Shown one piece after another: positions 40,301 to 49,014 of a DNA stretch of 64,000 bases. The stretch comes from Aquila chrysaetos chrysaetos (lineage: Eukaryota > Chordata > Aves > Accipitriformes > Accipitridae), in the NCBI RefSeq assembly GCF_900496995.4, contig NC_044009.1:12928001-12992000 (forward strand), read 5' to 3'. Both the position numbers and the translations under genes were made by a program. Below the pieces are notes generated by a model. That model saw only the letters and a program-made list of their open reading frames with translations, was not told where the DNA came from and did not search any database. The first letter of the stretch is position 1. Every line of letters starts with the position of its first letter.

Positions 40301-43300
40301 TCCACCACAGGAGACTCTTACACAACTCTCTTCTTCTGCCCCTTCAGTCTCCAGCCCCAGAGTCCCAACTTGATCCCGATGCTGAGGAGGAGGAGTTGAA
40401 GAGGAAGCTGGAGGAGTTAGCCAGCAACATCAGTGACAAAGAAGTCTCCTCTGAAGAAGAGGAGCGTGAAGAAAAGAAGAGAGCAAAGAAACCAGAGATT
40501 AGTTCCTCCAGTGATGACATGGCCAGAGATGCTCGAAAGGTAATCTGTGTTCTCCCACCCACACCGTTCTAGGCTCCATCTGCGGTTCCTTCTGCTCTTG
40601 GTGGTTTATGGCTTACACCGTGATAATGTGACTCTTCTGTCCCACACCTCCACCTTGATGCCTCCCAGGGCTGTGGTATGTCTGAGTTAGCTGCCTGCTT
40701 TAACAGAGTGTCAAGGGACAGGGAAGTCCCAGGGTGTTAGATCTGGACCTTTCTCCTTGTAGGCTTTCCCAGCCTCATCCAAGAGTCAAAAGCAAAATCT
40801 CTTAGAGGTCTTGCAGGCTACTGCCTGTCATGGAGAGGTACACTACCTCCACACCTATTTAGAAGAGTTGTCTCACGATCTGGATGTCATTATGGAGAAG
40901 AGGGTCCTGGGGTGGGAGAAGAGCTTGGTGATGATTTAGTACTAGCAGCCTTTGTCAGGCACCTGCTACAGCCTGAAGCATCTCTTCCAGACCTGTCAGT
41001 GCTCCTCAGTTCCAAAATCCCTGGCCCCGCTTCCACTCTGCTAGGTCAGCATCTCCTGTACTTACAGCCCTGTGCTGGCTCCTGACCCCTACCCAGTGGC
41101 GGGTGATCCGTGGGGACATGAGTCAGGGAGACGAGGAGGGATCACAGCATCTATGCAGCCCTGTTCCCATCACCCCAGAGGGTCCCTCACCCCCATGGCT
41201 CTGATTTATCCCTCTGCCTGCTGGGTACATTGCAGGGATCTTCTTTTCCCCCGTGTATCCGCACGGCAGGGCTGGAGAGGCATTCATTTGTGTGCAGCCT
41301 TGCAGGGGAGAATTGCTTCCCTGGCTGGAGAGCGAGAGCAGACAGAAGCACTGGACCACTTCCCCCTCACCTCACCTGGCAGGCCGTAGCACTGGGTGAC
41401 AGCATTGGGGATGAGCAACCGATGACAGCCCAGGTGACTCAGAAAGAAATGGAGATCTTGTGTGTCTCCAGTTGTGCAGAGCCTCCTGAGATGGTCCATT
41501 AGCACAAAATGGAGAGGTCAGCATTCTTTGTTGGGTCTCTAATGGTTTATTGTACATCCCCTCCCTTCTGCCTTGGCGGTGCATGGGCTACGTGTGCCTT
41601 TGCTCTGACACATCAGTCACTGGCGAGTGTGGCAAAGGAAGCGAGTGGGGGCTGTGCTGCCCCTCTCCTCTCCTGCAAAGCTCCTTTCATCTGAGGTTGC
41701 AGAGACTTTCGCGGTGCCGCAAGGCCTCTCTCTAATGTGCTTTTGTTCCTCAGCCTTGCAATGCAAAACCTGGCAGCTGCTGGGCTTGGAGAGTGTGGCT
41801 GTGTGTACTGCACGTGGTGCATGTAAGTGAGTCTGTCTCAGGTATGAGTCTCCACATGGCTCTACATAAAATTTCAGGATTAGAGCAAGCGACTGTTCCC
41901 AGGATGGCTTCCTTCACGGTTTTGGGTACTGGTTGCTGTGTTCTTACCGACACCGGATCAGCGGTGTGCTGCATCCATACCAAAAGCCTCCTTTACAGCC
42001 TCCTTTTTCCTAAAAGCTACTTTTAGATGATTGCTGCAGCTAGACTTCACTACCACTCATCAGTCGAACAATGTGCAACTTCTTAGTAACAATTTCCAGT
42101 TAATTGCAGCACAGAGGATAAGTTAACTTGGTTTGGCGAGTTACCACTCAACTCCTGTGTGAGCTGCTGGTCTGCAGCAGACGGAAGCTCAACCCCTGAT
42201 CTGTACTCAGGAATAGGGAGATGTTAGTGAGGTATCAATGTAAGCTTCTTCGTTCTTATAAAACGAAGCCCAGATTCTCCAGATGTGCTACTTTCTTTGA
42301 CCAAAACCCAGCTATGAAGCAGGGAGGATACAGACACGGTTGTTGTCTCTCAGTGGAGTCATGCAGGCAGGTAACACAGGAGCTATATGACAGCTCTTAA
42401 GCCAAGAGAGACCCAGCGGGGTTGCAACAGCTCAAGCAGAACCAAATCTGAGAAGTGAAACAAAATTCAGCTTTTTTGCTTTGTGATAATACTCAAATAC
42501 CTCCATGCAGTATTGAGTTAGAAATGCCTGCAGCGATGTAGATGGACCAGCCTTGGTTAAAGGCTATGTCAGTGTGGATTTTTTAACAGCAACTTTCTTT
42601 ATACCAGATCCAGGCTTGCATTTTGCATGATTCTGAGTGTGGTTTTATGCAAGTCTCCTCTCCAGTCAGGAGGAAGTCTTCTAACCAGGGAACACTGTGA
42701 TGAAAGCAGACGCTCCTAATGGAAAATGTGAAAAAACTCTGCTGTACCATGAAGGCACCATAAAATGATAAAAATATCAGCTGGACTGAGTTAGCTGGTT
42801 CTCTGCAGGACGGCTCACCTGGAAATACGTGCAGTTGTAAACACAACTGTTTGTCACCAGTGCATATATCACCCCCATCTCCTTGGTTTCTAGGGAATTA
42901 TCAGTTGAGAGAGAGATTATGAGTTTCTTCAGTCTATTTTTACATGTGCTGAGTGCCTTATTAACTGAAACGCAGCACTTACAAGCGTTATTGCCATCAG
43001 TGCTCCTTGGGGTGGGAAGAGAGGACTTTAGTCCCAAGATCTGGCAGTGTGGCAATACAATAATTTTATGGGTGTTTGGGGGGTTTTTTTGCCACAAACT
43101 TAAGGAGTTATTTGCATCCATGCTTAGGCCTGCTGAAGTGTAAAGCAATATGCTGCAATTAGTTCTTAACTGCTGAGTAACTGAGTGGCCTTCAGGTGGC
43201 CAGGTGCCGCTGCTGTCAGACAGCTCCGGTGGCACAGCTTCCAGCAACCTCTTTTACGAGGCTTTTGAGATTACTTCTTTTGTAACAGCCATCCTCCAGA

Positions 43301-46300
43301 AAGCACGGGCTGAGATCAAAGCTCTGCTTTAGCCACGCATCCGTCTCCGGTGGAAAGCCCTTCAGGAACAGTGTAAGCCCTTTAATTATCGCTTCTCCAT
43401 CTTTCTACAGCTCCTGAGGGTCTGATGCCCTTTTCACCCCTGACTTGGGCTGTTTTGTACACCATGTTAAAATAACGTCCTTATTTTTTCCCCCCTCCCA
43501 CCCTGCGCTTTGGCTGTGCCGGGCATTCGCAGAGGTCATCGGCTCAGGCTTTGAGTGAAATCACGGCCAAAATACTGAGAGCCATAAACGCCACGGAGGA
43601 AGCAGTGTGTGAGTCGTTGCATGGAGAGAGCCAGTGCAACGGCAGCTGTGCCCTGCCCGCGGGGCAGCTTCTCAGCCTGGGAGATGGGAAAGAGGTGGCC
43701 GAAGCGTACCGTGAGCTTGAAGAAAATGTAAGGTTCACGAGAGCTTTCTGCAAGTAGGGAGGGTATCGGGGGTGGGAGGGAATAGAGAGGAAACCCCCCA
43801 AAATTTCTTGTTAGTGGGTAGGTCAGCATTAAAAGGATGGGCACCACAGAGGGATTAAAGAGTCTGGTCTTGTCCCACAGTGGCCAGGGCTGTCTTATGA
43901 TGGAGGTGGCACAACAGCAAGTGCAGATGCTCTGTCTTGTGGCTTCCCTTGCCTCAGTTCCTGGTTCCCCCTGGGTGAGTGCAAGGGAGAGAGGACGAGC
44001 GCGGTCCCCAGCTTGCTGTAATGTCGCTCTGCTGGACTTTGGCAGTCCTGTGCTCCAGCTGTAGCAAAAGCTTTTGTCCTGCTTCTCTTTGGTTCCTCCC
44101 CAGCACTGAATTTCAGCAAGGCTTTTACAAATGAGGATAGCACGACCTATCTGTTTGCTAAGGCTGACTTGTGCCTGGGGCTGGTGGCCTCGTACAGGTG
44201 ATAAGTTTACATCTGGAGCATAATCCCCTGCTAGGTGTGTGTGACACTGTGAAGCACTGACAATTTTTTTAGCTACTGTAAACCCGTATGAATCGATTCC
44301 CCGTGGGAAATGGATTGCATCCGCAGTGCCATTTACCAAGCTCCAAAGAAACAGTTCAAAGATGGGGCGAAGAGTCACATCTCCATCTGGGTGGTCAGAT
44401 TTTGCTGTCAGAAACGTCCTGTGATGGGGAGCAGGGTTTTATAACACACTCTGTGGCTTGTCTTTCATCGGGGAAAGCTTATACATAAAAGCAGGGAGCT
44501 GCTGGGAGCAGAGTGTGCTCAGAAACTGTACCACCTGGCTGGTTTCTGGCCAGATGCAACATCCCAGGGCAAGAGGGGCGGCTGCATGAAGGTTTTGAGG
44601 TTCGCCCTCTCCCGGGAGAGGGGATAGGGCTGGGAAGGATGTGAACTTTGGGCTTAGCGCTGCTGCCGTCAGCGGCGGGGCAGGGGCGAGGCGGTGGGTA
44701 GATGATGGCCCTGGAAGGTGCGTTGCTCATCCTGCCATTCCCTCGGGGGCCCCGGCTGAGTCAGGGCTGGCTCACCGCTCTGCTCTCTGAGGGATGCCAC
44801 TGTCTCGAAGGGCGCTGGGAGAGTTTGATGGGCCAACGACAAACTGTGTCCCTGTGACTCACAGGTTGAGCGGCTTCACCTACAGCACCCGCAAACAATT
44901 GCAATCTGTTACGGCCTCAGGTTTTGCACTGGGATGGGTGGGACCTATGGGACATGGGGTGTGTTGCTGTGATTTGGGTGGGTGCTCAGAACTTCAGTGT
45001 ATGCAGGGGGCTCGTGCCAGGCAGCTGTGCGCAATACCCAGCCCAGGAAAAGTGTAGGAGCAGGTATTCCATTAGCAGTACCAAGATTTTGGGATCAGTC
45101 AGCAAAACAGTGGCCACAACCCATCTGATCATCTGATGTGATTGCATACCGATATATTAATGTTTCCTAAATTGCCTTGCTTGGACTTGCATTCTTGTAG
45201 TAGCCCAGGAGGAAGCAAGTGACAGTAAAACCAGTGCGTTTATTGGGATAGGTCCTTTTACCCTTCTTATCTAGACAGCAAAGGTAGCACATTGCTTCTC
45301 GTAGCCACCGTGATCCCCAGTCAGCACTCCCATGTTCACCCCACTGTTATGCCGGGCTTCATTCGTACACGTGTTTGCTGGGGCTCTCGGCTGGGATCAT
45401 TCCTGCATGTCCAGAGCAGTTCCTGGGCAAAGCTGCCTTTTGCAGGGGTTGGGTTGGTTAACTGCCCAGGGACAAACTTCCAAATCCTGACCCTACTCCC
45501 AGGCAACCCAGCAGCACAGACACCCATAAAAAAAAAGGATCAGATTTGGAAAGTCAGTGTATCTCCTTCCCAGCTTGCTGCCACCACAGGCCATGGCAGC
45601 CTGCACTTGTTTACAGGTACCTGCCCCCCCTCTGAGCACACAGCATAAAGATGCTGATGCTTCTCGAGTAGGTCACCGAGTTTTGGTCCTTCCTGTGTTC
45701 CCATTGAGCTTTTTACCACTTCAGCTGGTTGGTAATTGCTCTCGAAAAGCCCAGAGAAGGGAGGAAATGAGATTAAAAGCCCTGCCAGAGATGACTGGTA
45801 CTGTCTGTGCTGCAAGGCAAGAAGGCAGTTGTAAAATAGTGGCAGGAACTGTCGCGTCTGGGGCTGTGGTCACACCAGGAGAGGAGGACTCCAGGGAGGT
45901 TAATTCTACAATGTGGGGGTTTTTTGTTGCATTTCAGGTGTACCTGACCGCTGGGAAGACCTACCAGCTTGAGAAGACCCTGAAGGAGCTTGAGGAAGGG
46001 GCCCAGCACTGCGGCACTACGGACTCGGAGCTGTCGGAGCTGGAGGACAAAGTGGCCTCGGCAGCTGCTCAGGTGCAGCAGGCTGAGAGCGAGGTGAGGG
46101 CTTGGCTCTCAGAGCTGCTTTGCCCAGCCAGTGACAGAAAACGGAGCCAGTGATGGATCCTCCGGCCACTATCTGTATGTTTTTTTCCTCCCTCTAAAGA
46201 TATCAGACATCGAATCTCGAATTGCGGCTCTGTCTGCTGCAGGGCTTACAGTGAAGTCGGTAGAAAAGGCGAGGAAGAAGTCGAGTGAACAGGTGAGCAT

Positions 46301-49014
46301 GGAGGATGGTGGGTATGAGAGGTCCCAGCCCCGAGATGTACGTGGTCCCTGAGCTGGGAAGGGCTGCCTGGCTTGCTGAGCTGTGCCCAGCTCCCGCCCT
46401 GCTGCCTGGCACTCTGCCCCAAGGCTCCAAGAGTGGATGTCTCACTGAGGATGTGGGACAAGGCCGATTCCTTACATGCGTCAAGGGAGGATTTTCTATC
46501 TGGGGATGGTGCTCTTCCCAGGACTGCAGGGAGGGCATGCAGAGCTGCTGCATGCACCACACAGCCTGGACTCAACTCCTGCATTTTCATACTGACTTTT
46601 ATAATTCCAATCCATCAGGCAGAGTTGCTCCTGTGGCAGCGTGCTGCCTCTTTTGCTCACCTTAGGATCAGCCCAGGCCAAGCAAAAGAGGTGAAAATGC
46701 AAAGAAAGGCAGACCGAGTGGTCTGCCTCCTCTGCACCCCCAGAGAAACCTCTGCCCTTCCTCTCCCCACAGGCTGCCTGCCTCTGCTCCCCTGGTCCCA
46801 CCAGCAGCAGTCCAGGGGAGTCTTCGGATGATGTTAAAGTGAGTATGTGTTTAATCTGTGCCAGCTAGTGCGTGTGGCACGGCATTAAGCCTGGGGACAA
46901 CCAGGGTCTCCAGGGAGCTGCTTTCAAAGTGGTGGCCTTGGAGGGGACCTCTGTCTTCCCATCCCCTTCCCCATGGCAGGCTGCTCCCCTTCTCTTGCAG
47001 GCGATGCCCGGACTGCAGGGGTTCAGGAGGAAGTTCAACAGCCCCCTCGAAATCACCGGTAAGGACCACAGCTCTGCCTGTGGGAGGTGGGGACCTGCAG
47101 GTGGATGGGCTGGGCTTTGGGGGACGTTCGATCCTCTCCCTCTGCATCCAGTTGTGTGTCCGCATTGGGGGTCCCCTTCTCTGTGCTCATGGCCTCCTGT
47201 TAGGAAAGCCACAGGGGAAACCTGTGGTGGATAACTTAGAAAGGAGGAGGCAACTGGCAGGATTGGGGACAGTGGTGGGAGGTCAGGCTGAGTTGGCTTA
47301 GTCCTCCAAGAACCAGGACTTTCTCTGCAGCCTGGGCTCCTGCCACCCCGGAGTCCAGGGAGACATCTGTGTTACTTCGTTTGTGGCATCCCATTGGCTG
47401 TTAGACCTCAAAGCCTCACCAAAGCCCATCGTCTCTTCTGATAGCAATTTCTTCCTCGCTTGGTCATCTTGAGGAAGGTATCCTTGACCCTGTTGTCCAC
47501 CTGCCTCAGCCACTGGTCTCTGGTGGGGGGCAAGAGGCCCTCCACAGCCCAGCTATGACAAACAGCAGCCTGGAAGTGCTTCAAAGTAGACGGTGACCTG
47601 AAACTTGGCACAGCAGCTTGTGTGGTAGGGGGCAATCACTGGAAATGTTTCATCCTGACCAATATCAGTGAGACCCATTAGGAAATGACTTTTCTATTTC
47701 TCTCTTATCTCACCTCATAAGCTTAAAGGCAGAAAGAATGGCTCTCCTTCTAGATAATGGAAGATGAAGGGAGGGAAGGGGGGAAAGATCATTTAATGCA
47801 GAGAAGGAATTGCAGTTCCCCTGTGCATGCGGACAATTAACAGTGCCATTTCCCAAGCTGAGGCTGGTAGGTGGAAAGGTCCCTCCTCTTTGTGCTGAGG
47901 AGTCATCTGCTCTCCTTCCTGCAAAGGGCAGGAAGATAAAGGCAGCCTGGGGGACACGTCAGCCCCGCGAGGAGATAGAGGCATGTGCAGTAGGGACGGA
48001 CGTCACCAGGCATGGCTAATCCCCTCTGCCTGGGCTGGGCGATGGGGTGACTTGGTCTCCTGACTGCCCTCCCTGCAGGTCAATGACTTGCAAAGTTGGG
48101 CCTGCAAAAGTGCAGCTGGTGGAAGTTGGTGGCAGAGAAGAGGAGATGACTTAGTAGGTCAAGAGAGTGTCGTAGGCTTGGGTGGTGAGAGCTCCTCTTG
48201 GGCTGGGCTTTTGCCATACCATGGAGGTTTCCAAAGCAGAGGTCTTGGCAGTTGATTGCTGGCAGGCTGACCCAGCTCGCATGGCACTCTGGAAACCCAA
48301 GTAGCAGCAGCTTTTGCCACACTGTTCTCAGAGGGCTTCCCACCGCCCTCCTGGAGAGACAAGTGCAGTGATGCATTCAAAACCACAGCCAGTGGGGGAC
48401 AGTAAAACCCAAGTGACTTGCTGGGTAATTGAAACCTCTAGTGAGGTGGATGAGGACCTGCTGCCCATCTCTCTTCTTCCACTACAGGTCTTGACGACTC
48501 CTTTGACCGCAAGTCTGTTTACCGTGGCTCCCTGACGCAGAGAAACCCCAACGGGAAGAACAGGAGAGTGGAGAGGCTTTTTGCGGTACGAGCCCAGCCA
48601 CCCAGGAAGGTTGCTGGCCAGGGCTCCTCATGGGACCTGCCTCCCTGGGCTTGAGCAGAGGGACCTGTCCCTCCCCATGCTCTCCTCAAGCCAGTGGTCG
48701 CCCCAGCTCTCAGCATTGGTCTCACCATGCTGGCTGGTGAGGGCAGACACATCTGGGCATCACCACCTGAGGTCTGGGATGCCATAAGCCCCAGGGTGGG
48801 GGGGCCCAAACAAGATGTACATCTTTGAAATGATGCTGCCTGCATGGTCCATGGGTTGGGGCAGGTCCTCACTCCATCCGGTGGCAGCTGGAGGGGACAA
48901 GGAGCACGCTGGCCTCGTCAGCTATGGTGGCTTGGGTTGGCGTGGGCATGGCGGTGAACTGAGGTTTCTCCCTCCGGTGCCTTGCAGAAGCCTGTGATGA
49001 CCCACCTGTCCTGA
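22237..49014 (+). CDS. MLPH: Melanophilin (Slac2-a), 17 coding exons, 685 aa
   Basis: Melanophilin bridges GTP-bound Rab27a on melanosomes to myosin Va and so tethers pigment granules to peripheral actin. Coding segments: 22237-22346, 26379-26600, 26822-26958, 28308-28346, 29463-29557, 30602-30730, 32207-32402, 33717-33877, 38454-38537, 40348-40539, 43533-43727, 45938-46093, 46200-46292, 46773-46838, 47001-47058, 48488-48585, 48988-49014. Every junction has GT/AG borders and keeps frame, giving 2058 bases with the stop. Domain order: Rab-binding Slp-homology region (residues 1-146) with an eight-Cys zinc finger (64-107) and the SLEWYYEHV motif (117-125); myosin Va tail-binding motif around [10 protein letters not shown] (207-216); helical segment with acidic runs (364-440); C-terminal SELEDKV...[10 protein letters not shown] and [20 protein letters not shown] blocks that match human melanophilin. 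It is longer than human MLPH (600 aa), mainly through exons 11-12. The start is fixed by [20 protein letters not shown], which aligns with the human N-terminus. Confidence 0.97.
22347..26378. other. MLPH: MLPH intron 1
   Basis: A 4.0 kb intron. CpG density continues for about 200 bases beyond exon 1 (to about 22.57 kb) and then falls. No repeat family or nested gene was recognised. A T-rich tract precedes 25950. Minus-strand frames opposite exon 2 are antisense shadows. Confidence 0.7.
26379..26600 (+). CDS. MLPH: MLPH coding exon 2 (residues 37-111), zinc finger
   Basis: Carries the complete FYVE-related zinc finger of the Slp/Slac2 family in four CxxC pairs: Cys64/67, Cys81/84, Cys89/92 and Cys104/107. 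It ends in a codon split before Arg111. The sequence [20 protein letters not shown] tracks human melanophilin closely. All eight zinc ligands are present. Confidence 0.97.
26822..26958 (+). CDS. MLPH: MLPH coding exon 3 (residues 111-157), second Rab-binding helix
   Basis: Encodes [20 protein letters not shown] and [14 protein letters not shown], the helix after the zinc finger that packs against Rab27a. The SLEW motif (117-120) is intact. The donor is GTGAGG at 26959. Confidence 0.96.
28308..28346 (+). CDS. MLPH: MLPH coding exon 4 (39-base microexon)
   Basis: A 39-base exon encoding about [12 protein letters not shown]. It is flanked by a T-rich acceptor (CATTTAG) and a GTAAGT donor. Its length is a multiple of three and both borders are phase 1, so skipping it would keep the frame. 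It joins the Rab-binding part to the acidic linker and has no obvious counterpart in human melanophilin. Confidence 0.85.
29463..29557 (+). CDS. MLPH: MLPH coding exon 5, acidic linker
   Basis: Encodes [20 protein letters not shown] and then [11 protein letters not shown], the acidic spacer equivalent to the human GDSDQTDEDG region, ending at residue 201 in phase 0. The acceptor is CGCCTCCAG and the donor GTAAGC. Confidence 0.92.
30602..30730 (+). CDS. MLPH: MLPH coding exon 6, myosin Va tail-binding motif
   Basis: Residues 202-244. [17 protein letters not shown] matches the human KRLLSVHDFDFEGDSDD segment, the short motif that binds the myosin Va globular tail. Phase 0 on both sides. Confidence 0.95.
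32207..32402 (+). CDS. MLPH: MLPH coding exon 7, variable linker
   Basis: Residues 245-309 plus one base. It is a low-conservation, Ser/Glu/Gln-rich linker ([20 protein letters not shown] at the start). The call rests on open phase, a CTCTCAG acceptor, a GTAGGT donor and its place between two well-conserved exons. A second AG ten bases downstream (TTCCCAG) would break the frame. Confidence 0.85.
32745..32900 (+). repeat. Probable CR1-derived fragment in MLPH intron 7
   Basis: Blocks such as 'ccttgccaaaggatgttgtg', 'gggtgcagaaagttta' and 'ggactt...actggataag' resemble the near-3' part of old CR1 copies in order. The match is diverged and the ends are approximate. Confidence 0.45.
33717..33877 (+). 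CDS. MLPH: MLPH coding exon 8 (residues 310-363)
   Basis: Encodes [18 protein letters not shown] and later [15 protein letters not shown]. These match the human 'LQYLADVDTSDEESIRA' and 'HHSKRRGRASSESQ' segment that leads into the myosin Va exon-F-binding region. The acceptor at 33716 is chosen over the AG at 33720 because only it keeps frame. Confidence 0.95.
33878..38453. other. MLPH: MLPH intron 8
   Basis: The largest intron (4.6 kb). I saw no recognisable repeat family, RNA gene or nested coding exon. A T9/A8 tract lies near 37631-37648. Confidence 0.65.
38454..38537 (+). CDS. MLPH: MLPH coding exon 9, start of coiled coil
   Basis: Residues 364-391, [20 protein letters not shown] followed by KILVRSDE. 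It is equivalent to human [20 protein letters not shown]. The hydrophobic heptad spacing suits a coiled coil in the myosin Va exon-F-binding region. Phase 0 on both sides. Confidence 0.95.
39405..39700 (+). repeat. Old CR1 LINE fragment in MLPH intron 9
   Basis: In order: 'ggcaacgggtctaaactgct', 'gacaggttgaggttaactat', 'ggaataggttgcctgggaga', 'gctgtggatgccgttgttca', 'agcttagacaaaaaccca' and a final 'ggaaatcccttccagtgcct'. This is the 3' UTR layout of older CR1 elements shared by birds and turtles. It is diverged and 5'-truncated, in sense orientation relative to MLPH. Confidence 0.75.
40037..40060 (+). repeat. Poly-G tract in MLPH intron 9
   Basis: G6, A, then G17 on the transcribed-sense strand, about 290 bases before exon 10. 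Such a run can form G-quadruplexes in DNA or nascent RNA and is prone to length change and sequencing error. Confidence 0.85.
40348..40539 (+). CDS. MLPH: MLPH coding exon 10, acidic helical segment
   Basis: Residues 392-455. [20 protein letters not shown] matches human [20 protein letters not shown], then a Glu-rich run and a Lys/Ser tail follow. This is the second half of the coiled-coil, exon-F-binding part. Phase 0 on both sides. Confidence 0.96.
40540..43532. other. MLPH: MLPH intron 10
   Basis: A 3.0 kb intron. Several short open frames on both strands (about 41.0-42.0 kb) lack homology or splice consistency. No repeat was identified. Confidence 0.6.
43533..43727 (+). CDS. MLPH: MLPH coding exon 11, extra region not placed in human MLPH
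   Basis: Residues 456-520, starting [20 protein letters not shown] and ending [17 protein letters not shown] (actual end [10 protein letters not shown]). Phase 0 on both sides (CATTCGCAG acceptor, GTAAGG donor), so the exon could be skipped without a frame change. The start resembles the paralogue MYRIP (Slac2-c) more than human MLPH, which has unrelated Pro/Gln-rich sequence here. The antisense frame of 280 codons opposite this exon is a shadow. Confidence 0.88.
43728..45937. other. MLPH: MLPH intron 11
   Basis: A 2.2 kb intron with no recognised repeat or gene. A GC-rich patch lies near 44570-44770. Confidence 0.6.
45938..46093 (+). CDS. MLPH: MLPH coding exon 12, MYRIP-like start then conserved SELEDKV block
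   Basis: Residues 521-572. The first half, [20 protein letters not shown], has no match that I can place in human MLPH but resembles MYRIP. The second half, [20 protein letters not shown], matches human [20 protein letters not shown]. It is helical and lies next to the actin-binding C-terminal part. Confidence 0.94.
46200..46292 (+). CDS. MLPH: MLPH coding exon 13, conserved [10 protein letters not shown] helix
   Basis: Residues 573-603. [20 protein letters not shown] is almost identical to human [20 protein letters not shown]. It is followed by a basic KARKKS patch of the kind implicated in actin binding. The acceptor is CTCTAAAG, reading ISD in phase 0. Confidence 0.96.
46773..46838 (+). 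CDS. MLPH: MLPH coding exon 14, Ser/Pro-rich linker
   Basis: Residues 604-625, [20 protein letters not shown] then VK. A short, poorly conserved linker, phase 0 on both sides, with CCCCACAG acceptor and GTGAGT donor. Confidence 0.85.
47001..47058 (+). CDS. MLPH: MLPH coding exon 15
   Basis: Residues 626-644 plus one base, [19 protein letters not shown]. It parallels human AMAVPYLLRRKFSNSLKS; the RRKF core is conserved. The donor is GTAAGG. Confidence 0.93.
47059..48487. other. MLPH: MLPH intron 15
   Basis: A 1.4 kb intron with no recognised repeat or additional exon. Confidence 0.6.
48488..48585 (+). CDS. MLPH: MLPH coding exon 16, conserved C-terminal block
   Basis: Residues 645-677. [20 protein letters not shown] matches human [20 protein letters not shown] almost residue for residue, then a basic stretch [12 protein letters not shown]. 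The donor is GTACGA, a weaker form. The next exon supplies the conserved AKPV junction. Confidence 0.96.
48988..49014 (+). CDS. MLPH: MLPH terminal coding exon 17
   Basis: Encodes KPVMTHLS and TGA, parallel to human KPVVAHQS. The same exon continues into the 3' UTR. Confidence 0.95.
   Translation, partial: KPVMTHLS

Noticed and set aside
40088-40325. Minus-strand frames with Glu/Lys/Gln-rich composition just before MLPH exon 10
   Set aside because: At first they looked protein-like, but three frames are open at once, none has homology, and they lie in an intron beside the poly-G tract.
43536-44378. 280-codon minus-strand frame opposite MLPH exon 11
   Set aside because: It overlaps a well-supported sense exon and runs into intron 11. 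No domain is recognisable; antisense shadow of coding and GC-rich sequence.
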